From Desmonostoc geniculatum HA4340-LM1 (GTDB lineage Bacteria; Cyanobacteriota; Cyanobacteriia; Cyanobacteriales; Nostocaceae), in the NCBI GenBank assembly GCA_019359545.1, contig JAHHHB010000042.1, positions 1 through 51,830 on the forward strand: DNA of 51,830 bases, written 5' to 3'. Shown piece by piece: positions 26,819 through 36,620 of the stretch. Numbering within the stretch: position 1 is the first letter of the stretch; every line of letters begins with the position of its first letter. The notes beneath the pieces are model-generated. The model saw only the letters and a program-made list of their open reading frames with translations. It did not search any database and was not told where the DNA came from. The position numbers and the translations under genes are program-made.

Positions 26819-28606
26819 TCATTCCATCAAAATCAAGCGCAGAGGATCTAAACGCACATACCAAGGAAAAGCTTGGTCTTTCATAGTCACCCATTTTTCT
26901 TTAAAGACTTCAGCTTGCAGATGATAATCATGAGAATTATTGGCAGCAGAATGTAGTTTGACAAATAGCGTCATTCGATGAGGCGTTTCACTTGTCCGTA
27001 CTACCCAACAGGGAAAAGTATTTTCACCGGATGAGTTGTTGGTAAAGATAATTTGATGGGCACGAATACCAACGTGGGATAATTCGCTATTAATTGGTTC
27101 CACAACTTGGAGATTACAACCCCAATCTGTTGCTTCCACCTGCTGGGGCGATCTAATAATAATCCGAGAAAAGTTTTTGCACCCAGTGATTTGGGCAACA
27201 CCCACAGTCATAGGACGCTCAAAAATATCGTATTTGCTACCATGATGGACGGCTCGACCATGCTCTAGTACTAGTAGATTCGGGCAAAGCCGATAAGCTT
27301 CTTCCATATTATGAGTGACAAATAAAGTCACGCCTTGGTAGTCAGCCAGAGTTTCTGTCATTTGCTGCTCTAATTGACTACGCAGATGGGTATCGAGTGC
27401 TGAAAACGGCTCATCCAAAAGCAATGCTTCTGGTTGACTTGCCAATGCTCTTGCTAATGCTACCCGTTGTTGTTGTCCTCCTGAAAGTTGGTGCGGATAG
27501 CGATCGCCTAATCCCTGCAACTGCATATTTAATAATAGTTCTTCTACCTGTACTCTAATACTCCCTGCCGACAATCCTTTGGGCAAGCCAAAAGCGATAT
27601 TTTGCGCCACACTCATATGTGGAAATAGGGCGTAATTTTGCACTAAAAAACCAATACGGCGATCGCGGCTAGGTACATTAATTCCTTTTTCCGAGTCAAA
27701 CAACACTCTGCCATTTAAAACTATCCGCCCTCTTGTCGGCGTTTCTATTCCCGCAAGACACCGCAAAATCATGCTCTTACCCGCCCCCGAACCGCCCAAT
27801 AACCCCAAAGGTTGCTCATCACTAGTGAAAGCAACTTTTAAATCAAAGCTAGCAAGTATTTTTTCAATGTCTACAAACAACCCACGCGACTCAAAAGCAG
27901 AGTCCGGCCTATCAAAAATTTCTCCCCCTGCTCCCCCTGCCCCCCTCTTCTCCCTCACCTCTTGCCAGAAGTTAACCCCAATGATTCCAGATAGAGAAAT
28001 CACCATAATTGCGATCGCCCAAAACCAAGCTTCGTTCATTGCTCCCGCTTCCACAGCAAAATAAATCGCCATTGGGATTGTCTGCGTTTGTCCGGGAATG
28101 TTACCAGCCAGCATCAATGTCGCGCCGAATTCACCCAAAGCACGGGCAAAAGCCAGAGTTGTGGCAGCCAAAATCCCAGGTAGTGCTAAGGGTAAACTAA
28201 TACGCCAAAAGATTGTCCTTTCTGTTGCACCAAGGGTTCTAGCTACTCGCAGCAGATTGCCGTCTATTTGTTCAAAGGCTCCCAGTGCAGTTTTATACAT
28301 TAACGGGAAAGAAACAACTGTAGCTGCGATCGCTGCACCATACCAAGTAAAGACGATGGTGAAGTCAAAAGTCTGCATGAGTTTCCCTACAGGGCCATTT
28401 TTACCAAAAAATAGCAACAACAAGAAACCCACAACTGTCGGCGGTAAAATTAGAGGAGCAATAAAGACACCCTCAATCAACGATTTACCTTTGCCACGAT
28501 ATCCCAGCATCCAATAGGCAGCAGCAATGCCCAAAAAGAAAGTAATAAATGTAGCAAGTAATGAAGTTTTGAGTGATATCCAAAGCGGCGATAAATCCAA
28601 GGGCAT
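26819..28606 (-). CDS. modBC: Molybdate ABC transporter, fused permease-ATPase ModBC
   Basis: A 595-residue fusion. Residues 1-215 are a ModB permease with five to six helices and the EAA-type loop ARTLGATERTIFWRISLP (122-139). Residues 245-595 are ModC with Walker A GGSGAGKS (271-278), signature LSGGQQQR, Walker B ALLLDEPFSALD and a C-terminal molybdate-binding-like region. ModBC fusions are known in cyanobacteria. The linker at 217-236 (REKRGAGGAGGEIFDRPDS) is a translated C/G-rich dispersed repeat inserted in frame. No modA is adjacent. It supplies Mo for enzymes such as the molybdenum hydroxylase at 4.4-6.6 kb. Confidence 0.88.
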   Translation of the reverse strand: MPLDLSPLWISLKTSLLATFITFFLGIAAAYWMLGYRGKGKSLIEGVFIAPLILPPTVVGFLLLLFFGKNGPVGKLMQTFDFTIVFTWYGAAIAATVVSFPLMYKTALGAFEQIDGNLLRVARTLGATERTIFWRISLPLALPGILAATTLAFARALGEFGATLMLAGNIPGQTQTIPMAIYFAVEAGAMNEAWFWAIAIMVISLSGIIGVNFWQEVREKRGAGGAGGEIFDRPDSAFESRGLFVDIEKILASFDLKVAFTSDEQPLGLLGGSGAGKSMILRCLAGIETPTRGRIVLNGRVLFDSEKGINVPSRDRRIGFLVQNYALFPHMSVAQNIAFGLPKGLSAGSIRVQVEELLLNMQLQGLGDRYPHQLSGGQQQRVALARALASQPEALLLDEPFSALDTHLRSQLEQQMTETLADYQGVTLFVTHNMEEAYRLCPNLLVLEHGRAVHHGSKYDIFERPMTVGVAQITGCKNFSRIIIRSPQQVEATDWGCNLQVVEPINSELSHVGIRAHQIIFTNNSSGENTFPCWVVRTSETPHRMTLFVKLHSAANNSHDYHLQAEVFKEKWVTMKDQAFPWYVRLDPLRLILME

Positions 28607-28647
28607 AGTTGCGTAGGGAAAAATTAGCTCAACTAATCCTTAATTTA

Positions 28648-28675
28648 CCAACTTTGTCTCAAAAAAGTTGGTACA
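28648..28675. promoter_or_regulatory. Perfect 10-bp inverted repeat in the modBC/RTX divergent region
   Basis: TACCAACTTT and AAAGTTGGTA are separated by 8 nt, 42 bp upstream of modBC and about 200 bp upstream of the divergent RTX gene. The position and symmetry suit an operator or a leader hairpin. It does not match the ModE-box pattern I know. Confidence 0.35.
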
Positions 28676-28873
28676 AACTAGTAAATTACATCACAAACAA
28701 TGAAGCAAATCCGAAAAACAGAATATTTATATTGGAGAATATCTCAGGACTAACATATATATTCTGCTATAGGGTCTAGAGCAGAGTCTTTGCCTCCAGT
28801 CTGGACAAGCTGTATGAAAAAAATATGATACTTACCTCAGTCCTAAGAAAAATCAATAGAGAACACTAAATTT

Positions 28874-29974
28874 ATGGCTATCTACGGCACTTCTGGCAAT
28901 GACAACCTAAACGGTACTGAATCCGCTGACATCTCCATTTTTGGCTATGGAGGTAACGACAACATCAATGGCAGAGGCGGAGACGACATCATCGATGCTG
29001 GAGAAGGAGACGATTTGGTTTCCGGGGGCAATGGTAAGGACACTATCCTGGGTCGCGGAGGCAAAGATATTCTCTACGGAGACGATGGCAATGATGTTAT
29101 TTTCGGTGAAGCAGGTGATGACTTTATATGGGGTGGAGCAGGCACTGATATTTTACTTGGAGGCACAGGCAATGATACCTACCTCATTTCTGCATTGACA
29201 GGGGATACAGCTGACACCATTACTGAGTATAGTAACCAGGGCACTGACACGGTTTTATCCTATGCAAGCTACACTCTAGGGGCTAACCTAGAGAATTTGA
29301 CATTATTGTACGCGAATACTGCTTACTATGGCGGCGGTAACAGCCTCAACAATAAGATTACAGGAAATGATTACTCAAACTACCTGAATGGTTTCGGAGG
29401 AAACGATTACATTGAAGGTAAGGGCGGTAACGATTATCTCTACGGTGGTGATGGCATTGACAACCTCATCGGTGGGGCTGGTAATGACTCACTTTATGGA
29501 GGGACAGGTGGTGATATCCTCTTCGGCGACGAAATCACGATTGGTAGCGGCACCCCCGCAGGTAATGACTACCTGAGTGGTGAAGATGGTAACGATCTGC
29601 TCTACGGGGGACGGGGAAATGATACGATGGTTGGTGGTGCAGGTAATGATTTCTTCAGTGGCTACGGTAATAGTACTGGCGAAATAGATAGGTATACTGG
29701 CGGTACTGGGGCGGATACATTCAGCCTTGGTTACAACGGTTCTTATACCAATATCGACTATTTGGGCAGCGGATATGCCATCATCACAGACTTTAAGTGG
29801 TCAGAAGGCGACAAGATTAGGGTTGGTGGTAGTATTAGTGATTACACTCTCCAAAAAACCTCGAATTTCAGTGGTGGCGCAGCTTTGGATACTCTCATCT
29901 ACAGAAATAGCGATCTAATTGCTGTTGTACAAGATACTACGAATGTCTATGCCTCTTTAGACTTTATTGCTTAA
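28874..29974 (+). CDS. RTX-type calcium-binding repeat protein
   Basis: A 366-residue protein. Two blocks of nonapeptide-like GGxGxDxLx repeats (about 5-105 and 165-265; for example GGNDNINGRGGDDIIDAG) form calcium-binding beta-rolls. Between them lies a region with NQGTDTVLSYASYTLGANLE typical of the spacer in such cyanobacterial proteins. The C-terminus (about 290-366) is a non-repeat domain with ITDFKWSEGDKIRVGG. No N-terminal signal; RTX proteins are usually exported by a type I system using the C-terminal end. The catalytic function, if any, is not visible. Confidence 0.85.
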   Translation: MAIYGTSGNDNLNGTESADISIFGYGGNDNINGRGGDDIIDAGEGDDLVSGGNGKDTILGRGGKDILYGDDGNDVIFGEAGDDFIWGGAGTDILLGGTGNDTYLISALTGDTADTITEYSNQGTDTVLSYASYTLGANLENLTLLYANTAYYGGGNSLNNKITGNDYSNYLNGFGGNDYIEGKGGNDYLYGGDGIDNLIGGAGNDSLYGGTGGDILFGDEITIGSGTPAGNDYLSGEDGNDLLYGGRGNDTMVGGAGNDFFSGYGNSTGEIDRYTGGTGADTFSLGYNGSYTNIDYLGSGYAIITDFKWSEGDKIRVGGSISDYTLQKTSNFSGGAALDTLIYRNSDLIAVVQDTTNVYASLDFIA

Positions 29975-30020
29975 TTAGGGCTTGCTAGCTAAGGCAGTCC
30001 GAAATCATTCATCAAAAGTT

Positions 30021-30054
30021 AGATCCCCGACTTCTGTTAAGAAATCGGGGATCT
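30021..30054. terminator. Stem-loop after the RTX gene
   Basis: AGATCCCCGACTTCT pairs with AGAAATCGGGGATCT (one mismatch) around a 4-nt loop, 47 bp after the stop. A T-run is lacking. The ATCCCCGAC stem is also common as a dispersed repeat in these genomes, so its role is uncertain. Confidence 0.5.
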
Positions 30055-30093
30055 TGGCGATCGCTAATTTTCACAAATCAGACCATTTTGTAG

Positions 30094-30113
30094 AGACGCG
30101 ATTCATCGCGTCT
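30094..30113. repeat. AGACGCGAT hairpin
   Basis: AGACGCGAT-TC-ATCGCGTCT, a short member of the same hairpin family as 8160-8224. It lies between the convergent RTX and methyltransferase genes. Confidence 0.45.
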
Positions 30114-30148
30114 TCACTTCACCCAAGGATATGTTCCTAGTTTCTGAA

Positions 30149-31051
30149 TTAATCCAGTTGAGTGCTGTAAGCGCTAAAACCATAAGCCAAAGTTTCTTTT
30201 AAACTACCTGACGGCTTGAGACTTTGATTGATGGCTTTAGCAAACGGTATCCGAATTCCTTTAATCGTTTCCGGTAAAATTGCATATTCTTGGGTTGGTT
30301 CAACAATATACTCTGGACATTTGGTTTTCATCCCAGCAGTTGCCAACATTTCCTGTATTTCAGCAGATGAATATTGCTTCAAATAAACTGGATTTCTCAC
30401 AAATGGATTCAACTTTCTCACAAAATTATGGATGATGTGAGAAGGACAAGATTTGTTGTGAAAAGAGTGATTAAAAACAAAAATTCCACCAGGCTTGAGT
30501 ACGCGAGATATATCAGCCAATAAGTTTCTTAATTGTGCATCTGGTATATGCATAAATACACAATTAGAAATTACCAAATCTATAGAATTTTCTGCTAAAG
30601 GTAATGTTTCAGCAGAATTGCAAATTATGTTAAACTCAGCGTCTGGGAAAAAATCGTACTCTTGTTTAACCTTGATTAATCGCCGCAATAAAGTTTCAGA
30701 AATATCAATCCCATAATATTTTTCACATCTCAAATTTTTCGCTTTAGAAAGATGTAAAGGTGCGCGACCATAACCGCAACCAATCTCCAGAATAGAATCA
30801 ACAGATTTATTCAACGGAAATTTATTCCAAGTACCTCCAGGCGTACCAGTTAGCAGAGTGTAATCTTGTTTGATGGGTGATTGATCTGCGACCGTTTCAA
30901 TTTTCTGGGAACCATAGTATGTTTTACCAATTTTATCCCAGGTTTTTTTGTGTTGAGTACTGTTCAAATCTTTGTAATCACTAGGAAAATAAATGCCATC
31001 TCGTAATTCATAGTCATCCAGACTGAATTTTACATTTGCTAATTGAGTCAT
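30149..31051 (-). CDS. Class I SAM-dependent methyltransferase
   Basis: A 300-residue protein. The SAM-binding motif ILEIGCGYGRAPLHLSKA is near 88-105, with the acidic motif II in KYYGIDISETLLRRL near 115. The later strand SIDLVISNCVFMHIPD near 160 and LKPGGIFVFNHSFHNKS near 190 complete the core. About 70 N-terminal residues and a basic C-terminal region are outside it. The substrate is unknown. Its neighbours are an RTX gene and an oxidoreductase on the other strand, which give no clue. Confidence 0.8.
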   Translation of the reverse strand: MTQLANVKFSLDDYELRDGIYFPSDYKDLNSTQHKKTWDKIGKTYYGSQKIETVADQSPIKQDYTLLTGTPGGTWNKFPLNKSVDSILEIGCGYGRAPLHLSKAKNLRCEKYYGIDISETLLRRLIKVKQEYDFFPDAEFNIICNSAETLPLAENSIDLVISNCVFMHIPDAQLRNLLADISRVLKPGGIFVFNHSFHNKSCPSHIIHNFVRKLNPFVRNPVYLKQYSSAEIQEMLATAGMKTKCPEYIVEPTQEYAILPETIKGIRIPFAKAINQSLKPSGSLKETLAYGFSAYSTQLD

Positions 31052-31150
31052 TAGGATTATTCCCCATAAATAATTAAATCTGTTTTCTGTTATACTCTTA
31101 ACTCAGCATTAACCGCAAGCAATTTTTACTCAACTCCTTCCCCTAATAAA

Positions 31151-31179
31151 ATTTTAGATTTTAGATTTTAGATTTTAGA
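31151..31179. repeat. ATTTTAG heptamer tandem repeat (four units)
   Basis: Four perfect ATTTTAG units, of the short tandem heptamer type (STRR) known in filamentous cyanobacteria. A related run is at 40810-40840. A dispersed fragment (GTAGTCCTACGGAGAAGCTA) follows it. Confidence 0.7.
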
Positions 31180-31244
31180 TTCTGTAGTCCTACGGAGAAG
31201 CTACGCTATCATGAGTTCTTGGACGGGAAGAATCGGAGGCTAAG

Positions 31245-32756
31245 ATGGTAGAAGGGTCACAACAAAAACGGGTGGTAGTTGTAGGTGCTGGTTGGGCAGG
31301 TTTAGGAGCAACCTACCATTTGGCAAAGCAAGGCTATGATGTGACACTTCTAGAAGCAGGTTCTTATCCTGGTGGACTGGTGGCGGGTTGGCAAACAGCC
31401 GCAGGAAAATCTGTGGAAGCCGGCATTCACGGCTTTTGGTATCCTTACAGAAATATTTTTTCCCTCATTAATGAATTAGGAATTAATCCTTTTACTACTT
31501 GGACTCGTTCTTCCCAATATTCGCCTGCGGGGTTGGAAGTTGAATCACCAATTTTTCAAGACTTACCACGACTCCCCACACCTTTAGGAACTTTTCTCTA
31601 CACTCAGTTTAAACGGCTGCCACTAATTGATCGTCTCAGCGCCCTACCTTTACTTTATGCTCTTGTTGATTTTGATAATTCTGATGCAGCTTGGCGGCGC
31701 TATGATTTTGTCACTGCCCGTGAATTGTTCAAAGATTTTAATGTTTCTTTCCGGCTTTACCGCGAAGCTTTTGAACCAATGTTATTGGTGGGTTTGTTTG
31801 CCCCTGGCGAACAATGTTCAGCCGCAGCAACTTTAGGGATGCTTTACTATTTTATTTTGGCTCATCAACCCGATTTTGATGTGGTTTGGTGTCGGGGAAC
31901 TGTGGGAGAAAAAATATTTCGTCCTTGGGTAGAACGTATTGAAAAAGCTGGTGCGCGAGTATTACCCAAACGGCGAGTGACAGACTTGATTGTTGATAGT
32001 AATTATCGAGCCAAGAGTGTGGTTTGCGGTGATGAAGTTTTTGATGCTGATGCTGTGATTTTTGCAGTTGGAATCACAGGCATGAAGAAAATTGTTTCAA
32101 CTAGTCCGAGTTTACAAAGTCGTGAAGAATTTCGGAATTTGAGCAATTTAGGAGCAATTGATGTTTTAGCAACGCGCTTATGGTTCGATCGCAAAATTGA
32201 TATTCCTCGTCCTTCTAATGCCTGCTTTGGATTTGACGCAACTACAGGTTGGACATTTTTTGATTTGAATGCCCTACATGATGAATATCGCCATGAACCA
32301 GGAACGGTGATTGAAGCTGATTTTTATCACGCAAATCAATTTCTGAATTTGAGTGATGAGGAGATTTTACCAATAGTTCAGCGTTATTTAACAACTTGCG
32401 TGTCAGGATTTCGCAACGCAAAGCTAATTGATAGCAGTGTAATTCGCCTACCTCAGGCGGTGACTCACTTTGCACCTGGTAGTTACCGTCATATGTTACC
32501 AGCTTTGACTAGTTTTGAGAATGTGTTTATGAGTGGGGATTGGATTGTTAACCGTCATGGTTCCTGGTCTCAAGAAAAGGCTTACGTTACTGGTTTGGAG
32601 GCGGCGAATTTGGTAGTGTCTTATTTGGGAGAAGGTCAGCCATCTCAGATTTTACCTGTGGAAGCGGATGAAGCGCATATCCAAGTGGCGCGATCGCTCA
32701 ACCAAACAGTACGCGATTTTAGCAAATCTATCCTGCCTGAATTTTGGCTGCCGTAA
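31245..32756 (+). CDS. FAD-dependent oxidoreductase, carotenoid-desaturase-like
   Basis: A 503-residue amine-oxidase/phytoene-desaturase fold protein. The N-terminal dinucleotide site is VVVVGAGWAGLGATYHLAKQ (about 9-28), followed by LEAGSYPGGLVAG. The C-terminal FAD contact is VFMSGDWIVNRHGSWSQEKA with GLEAANLV. It resembles cyanobacterial zeta-carotene-desaturase-like or isomerase-like paralogues rather than the canonical biosynthetic enzymes. GGAGG lies six bases before the ATG. The substrate is not assignable. A GGATGCAC hairpin follows the stop. Confidence 0.8.
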   Translation: MVEGSQQKRVVVVGAGWAGLGATYHLAKQGYDVTLLEAGSYPGGLVAGWQTAAGKSVEAGIHGFWYPYRNIFSLINELGINPFTTWTRSSQYSPAGLEVESPIFQDLPRLPTPLGTFLYTQFKRLPLIDRLSALPLLYALVDFDNSDAAWRRYDFVTARELFKDFNVSFRLYREAFEPMLLVGLFAPGEQCSAAATLGMLYYFILAHQPDFDVVWCRGTVGEKIFRPWVERIEKAGARVLPKRRVTDLIVDSNYRAKSVVCGDEVFDADAVIFAVGITGMKKIVSTSPSLQSREEFRNLSNLGAIDVLATRLWFDRKIDIPRPSNACFGFDATTGWTFFDLNALHDEYRHEPGTVIEADFYHANQFLNLSDEEILPIVQRYLTTCVSGFRNAKLIDSSVIRLPQAVTHFAPGSYRHMLPALTSFENVFMSGDWIVNRHGSWSQEKAYVTGLEAANLVVSYLGEGQPSQILPVEADEAHIQVARSLNQTVRDFSKSILPEFWLP

Positions 32757-32763
32757 TTGGTAG

Positions 32764-32783
32764 GGATGCACAGCCGTGCATCC
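32764..32783. terminator. Short hairpin after the oxidoreductase gene
   Basis: GGATGCAC-AGCC-GTGCATCC, 8 bp after the stop at 32756. GC-rich stem and tetraloop, but no T-run directly after; it also resembles dispersed GTAGGGATGCAC repeats. Confidence 0.4.
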
Positions 32784-32890
32784 ATACTTCTTGCAAATAT
32801 AGTGAATTATTAATTGTAATCTAAATTCGGTAAGCTAAAGAAAGTTATTGCGATAACATCCTTGTAATGTAAATCAAATCACATAAGTTT

Positions 32891-33241
32891 ATGGAGCCAG
32901 ACTCTTTACAAACTGAGGTGATTCTCACGCATCCGCGTGAGTCCCTCGGTAGAGTGCAACTTGATTGGACACCCCAACCTGGAAACTATCTCGATTTTGA
33001 AGGTAAAACTTACGCGGTTCTAGAACGCCGCCATCGATACCAACTTAAAGCAGGACGCTACCGTTTGCATAATATTGCCATTTACGTCCAGTCTGCTAAA
33101 CGACCATCTGAGAAAAGTTTGGTAGAAGGACGTTGGGTAATCGGTGATGCCAGCTGCTGCTACAATGCTCATTCAGAAATCATTCGCTGTGCAGTCAACC
33201 CAGATGGTCCTTGTGAATCTTGCCGCTTTTATGAGTGCTGA
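32891..33241 (+). CDS. DUF6464 family protein
   Basis: A 116-residue cyanobacterial protein. It starts with a beta-rich segment (GNYLDFEGKTYAVLERRHRY), then LKAGRYRLHNIAIYVQ. It ends in a Cys-rich tail (DASCCYNAHSEIIRCAVNPD then PCESCRFYEC) that may bind metal. The family is restricted to cyanobacteria and has no known role. Its stop overlaps the start of a TTAGGAG repeat. Confidence 0.75.
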   Translation: MEPDSLQTEVILTHPRESLGRVQLDWTPQPGNYLDFEGKTYAVLERRHRYQLKAGRYRLHNIAIYVQSAKRPSEKSLVEGRWVIGDASCCYNAHSEIIRCAVNPDGPCESCRFYEC

Positions 33242-33349
33242 GTTAGGAGTTAGGAGTTAGGAGTTAGGAGTTAGGAGCCAGAAGTTATTATTCTCCCTCT
33301 GCTCCCCATCTCCCCATCTCCCTCATCCCCCTCATCTCCCTCATCCCCC
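33241..33349. repeat. TTAGGAG heptamer array and C-rich tract
   Basis: Five TTAGGAG units at about 33243-33277 are followed by a pyrimidine tract of CTCCCCAT/CTCCCTCATCCC units. The tract runs up to and possibly supplies the fmt stop codon region. Confidence 0.75.
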
Positions 33350-34345
33350 TCAACTCCCTACACCAAACACTTCCCCCACACTTAACCGGCTACCATTAAC
33401 AAAATCCCATCCGGACTGGGGACGTTTACCAGCTAGCTGAACTTCTCGCAACACCAACAAACCTTCCCCAGTTTGGACAATTGCCCCAATTCCTTTAGCA
33501 ATACTCACTACAACTCCCGGTTTGTCTGATATATTTGACAAATCAGGTAACTTGTGCAGTAATTCTGGTGGTAGATTGCGATCGCCCTCTGTCCCAAGGG
33601 GAGCAGAAGCGGTGATTTTTAGCTCTTTGTCACGAAAGGTAGCTGTGCAGTTAGGGTAAAAGCCTCTAATTTGATTGTGTAATTGGATGGCGCTTTTTGA
33701 CCAATCCAAACCATAATCTTGTTTTTGAATCAGAGGCGCGTAAGTCGCTGCTAAATTATCTTGGGGTATTGGTTGAATTTCTTTAGTTTCCAACTTCAAC
33801 AGAGTTTCCACCAACAAATCCCCACCGATTGCAGCCAGTCTTTCGGCTACATCTTGGGCATTATCCAGTAATCCAATGGGTGTAGTGGCAATTTGTAGCA
33901 TTGCCCCGGTATCCATCCCTGCATCCATTAACATGATGGTGATCCCGGTTTCTTGTTCACCGTTATACAAACACCATTGAATCGGCGCTGCACCTCGATA
34001 TTTGGGTAAAATCGAGCCATGTACATTAATGCAGCCCAGCTTTGGCATATTGAGGATTTTTGAGGACAAAATCTGTCCATAGGCAACAACCACAAACACA
34101 TCTGCGTCTGATTGTTTGAGTAGACTCAAAGTTTCGCTGTCTTTTTTCACCCGTTCTGGTTGCCATACTGGCAAATTGTGAGCAGTGGCGATCACTTTTA
34201 CTGGTGTTGGAGTAAGTTTATTTCCCCGTTCTCGACGTTTATCTGGTTGGGTGACGACTGCCAAAACCTCAAACTTGGAATTATTTAATAACTTTTCTAA
34301 AGTTGGGACAGCAAACTGAGGAGTACCAAAAAATACGATTTTCAT
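33350..34345 (-). CDS. fmt: Methionyl-tRNA formyltransferase
   Basis: A 331-residue protein of standard length. The N-terminal formyl-transferase domain has catalytic N107 and H109 in [20 protein letters not shown] and D145 in DAGMDTG. The C-terminal OB-like domain ends [20 protein letters not shown]. It formylates initiator Met-tRNA with 10-formyl-tetrahydrofolate. It is monocistronic here: downstream is a repeat tract and upstream is a long gene-free region. Confidence 0.95.
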   Translation of the reverse strand: MKIVFFGTPQFAVPTLEKLLNNSKFEVLAVVTQPDKRRERGNKLTPTPVKVIATAHNLPVWQPERVKKDSETLSLLKQSDADVFVVVAYGQILSSKILNMPKLGCINVHGSILPKYRGAAPIQWCLYNGEQETGITIMLMDAGMDTGAMLQIATTPIGLLDNAQDVAERLAAIGGDLLVETLLKLETKEIQPIPQDNLAATYAPLIQKQDYGLDWSKSAIQLHNQIRGFYPNCTATFRDKELKITASAPLGTEGDRNLPPELLHKLPDLSNISDKPGVVVSIAKGIGAIVQTGEGLLVLREVQLAGKRPQSGWDFVNGSRLSVGEVFGVGS

Positions 34346-35234
34346 TAGTCATTAATCATTTAGTCACTAGTCACTAGTTAATCGTAAGTGCGCCCCTGGT
34401 AACTGACAACTTTTAAGTTAGATATTTATAGTTTGGTTGTTTGGTGGTACAATATTCTCGTATTTGCTGAAACTATAGGCTGCTTGATTAACTTAACTAT
34501 ATAAGTTACCCAAGATCAAAGTTCGTACCAACTGCATCTGCCTCTAGTTACCCTAAATCGGTCGCGTGTGCTTACGAGTCTCTAGATCATCTACCCACAT
34601 GTTGCTGTTTTGCTGATGATTTTCCCGAAACTTAGCACTCAGCGCAGTTGCTTTTGTAAAATAGCGTTGCGTTCCAAGTGTTTCTGTAGTTTAGATTGCA
34701 ATTTCTAACTTAGGGTTGCTGGCAGCAATATTTTCTGAGTATCATGTATTATGTGTCCGCTTTCCCAGCCTTTCACGTAACGCCTCACGTTTACCATTAT
34801 CGGGGTTTGCACTGGTTGTAGTGCTTAAACTGCTTCATTTAATGCGTGTTAGCAAACACTAGCGCGATTCTGAAGAGCGCAGTTTAGCTGCTCTGAGTTT
34901 GCACTATACATTAGCTCGAACTGGAAGCTAAATACCCCTCGACAACAGGTGCTTGTGGTGTGGTTCAGTCTACCTACACCGAAATTAGATATCTGTAGGA
35001 ACTACTGAGTTATCAGCATAGTTACTATACTCGCATATTTTCGGAAAAAAACATTCAGTACCGCGAAAACAAAAGGTGTAAATAATGATGCATATTTTTT
35101 GTAAAGCTCTGCAAATGAAGAAATTATTTAGTAAAAGCTTTTAGTTTCTTGTTATACATATAATTATCGCCTGCTCCATTGCTGCATAGGTATTGCTCCT
35201 CACATAAGCAACCGCCCCTCTAGAGAGTCTACAA
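34346..35234. other. Long gene-free region with many short stems
   Basis: Almost 890 bp without a supported coding frame. Compared with other gaps it is less AT-rich at 34520-35000 and has several short perfect stems, for example GCACTGGTTGTAGTGC near 34810 and AGAGC/GCTCT around GCAGTTTAGCTGC near 34875-34895. It could encode a structured RNA or a long leader of the following gene, but I do not recognise a known RNA family. Confidence 0.4.
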
Positions 35235-36557
35235 ATGCTTAAACCCCTTTTGCTGTCAGGATGGTTCCGCGCGCAACCATTTCTCAATTACGTTGTCGTT
35301 GCGATATTGATCGCACCCTTATTAGGGGCATCCGGTCACTCTGCTTCAGTAAAATCCGAAGTAGTTAAACAAACTTCGATTACTGAAGAGTCTGACCCTG
35401 TGTCAAAGGAAATAGCTTTAGTTGGGGAACCTGAAATAGCTGAAACATTAACAGTAGATCAAATCAACTCATTGAAAGAAGAATTTGACTCTGTACCAAC
35501 ACAAAGCAGCGCTATTCAGGAACCGCAAGTATTACCAGAGGATAAATTTGAGTCTTTAGATCAAGCAGATAGTTCTCTCTCAAGCAGCGATTTAAACGTT
35601 CCCGATCCTCTGGCAGCAGTTGAACTTGCACCATTAACAGATGTTCCTGTTAGTGAACTTAATTTAGTGCAAAAACTCAAAGCTGCTAATATCAAATCTT
35701 TGAAAGAAGAAAAAAATTCTTTCTCTAGAGAAAAAACTTTTACTGAATCATTGGCGGCGGGTCAAGTAGCACCAGTTCTAGGAGAATCACAACCAAGCAT
35801 AACAACGGAAATACCTACTGCTGAACCAATCGATGAATCCCAAACAGAACAAATAGATCCCATCGGCAGTCCTCATCCTATTCCTTGGAAATGGATCACA
35901 GCAACTCAAGAGGCTATTGGTTCTAACGGTGGTTCTGGAGTCCGCCACTACCGCAGCGTACCTGTGGTTTCTCCAGATGGTAAATATGCTGTTTATAGCC
36001 GGGTGCAACTAGAGGTAAAACCCCAAATGTACAACAGCCGTGTCACCAGTGTTCTGTTTGTACAAGATATGCAAACTAAGAAATTGTGGGTGATGGCTTC
36101 AACTAGCCCTGTTAGCGATCCCCTATTAAAAGCCAAAGCTTTCAAGGCGGTGTCAGCAGAAGAAACTGATACCAGCGGTCAGATTGGGGTGTTAGTTCCC
36201 GTTAGTTGGTCAGAAAAAGGCGATCGCTTTTTGGCACGCAAGTTTGAAGGCATATTTAACACAGGTGATTCTACAGATAGCGCCGTGATTTGGGATCGGC
36301 AAAACAATCACGCTAATACTGTTGCTCCCGCTAATCAAGAAAATGAGGATGAGAAGATTGCAGTGTTGTTAGGTTGGAGTAAAAGTCAACCCGATCACGT
36401 GCTATTTCGTGCAGGCGAACTAGGCGAGGAAAACTGGCCTTTGGTGAAAGTTGCTAATGATGGCAACACCGTCACTACGACAGATGACGATCAACCTATT
36501 ACTTTCGGTAAACAGGTTACAGAAATTTGGGCAGGACCACAAGTTGCTTATCGATAG
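35235..36557 (+). CDS. Secreted protein of unknown function (440 aa)
   Basis: An N-terminal hydrophobic segment (about 17-33, LNYVVVAILIAPLLGASGHS) acts as signal or anchor. Residues 35-205 are low-complexity, Ser/Glu/Pro-rich and probably disordered. Residues 210-440 form a folded domain rich in beta strands, with WD40/TolB-propeller-like phrases (SVPVVSPDGKYAVYSRVQLE, VLFVQDMQTKKLWVMAS, DSAVIWDRQNNHAN). I do not recognise a named family. It has its own terminator. Its position upstream of the opposite-facing min genes gives no function. Confidence 0.7.
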   Translation: MLKPLLLSGWFRAQPFLNYVVVAILIAPLLGASGHSASVKSEVVKQTSITEESDPVSKEIALVGEPEIAETLTVDQINSLKEEFDSVPTQSSAIQEPQVLPEDKFESLDQADSSLSSSDLNVPDPLAAVELAPLTDVPVSELNLVQKLKAANIKSLKEEKNSFSREKTFTESLAAGQVAPVLGESQPSITTEIPTAEPIDESQTEQIDPIGSPHPIPWKWITATQEAIGSNGGSGVRHYRSVPVVSPDGKYAVYSRVQLEVKPQMYNSRVTSVLFVQDMQTKKLWVMASTSPVSDPLLKAKAFKAVSAEETDTSGQIGVLVPVSWSEKGDRFLARKFEGIFNTGDSTDSAVIWDRQNNHANTVAPANQENEDEKIAVLLGWSKSQPDHVLFRAGELGEENWPLVKVANDGNTVTTTDDDQPITFGKQVTEIWAGPQVAYR

Positions 36558-36589
36558 TTGATAAACCTATGCCGAATTCGTAATGTCCG

Positions 36590-36620
36590 AAAACCATACC
36601 CTTCGTGGGCATGGTTTTTT
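36590..36620 (+). terminator. Rho-independent terminator
   Basis: AAAACCATACCC - TTCGT - GGGCATGGTTTT followed by further Ts: a stem with one mismatch, a UUCG-type loop and a T-run, 32 bp after the stop of the secreted-protein gene. A convincing intrinsic terminator. Confidence 0.8.

Noticed and set aside
28098..28517. 139-codon plus-strand frame inside modBC
   Set aside because: Shadow frame of a well-supported gene on the other strand.
28607..28873. NtcA site (GTA-N8-TAC) upstream of modBC
   Set aside because: No GTA-N8-TAC spacing found near the start.
33241..33349. Possible CRISPR array
   Set aside because: The units are 7-bp tandem repeats without spacers.
34346..35234. Known RNAs (6S, tmRNA, RNase P) in the long gap
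   Set aside because: I could not match conserved sequence of any of these.
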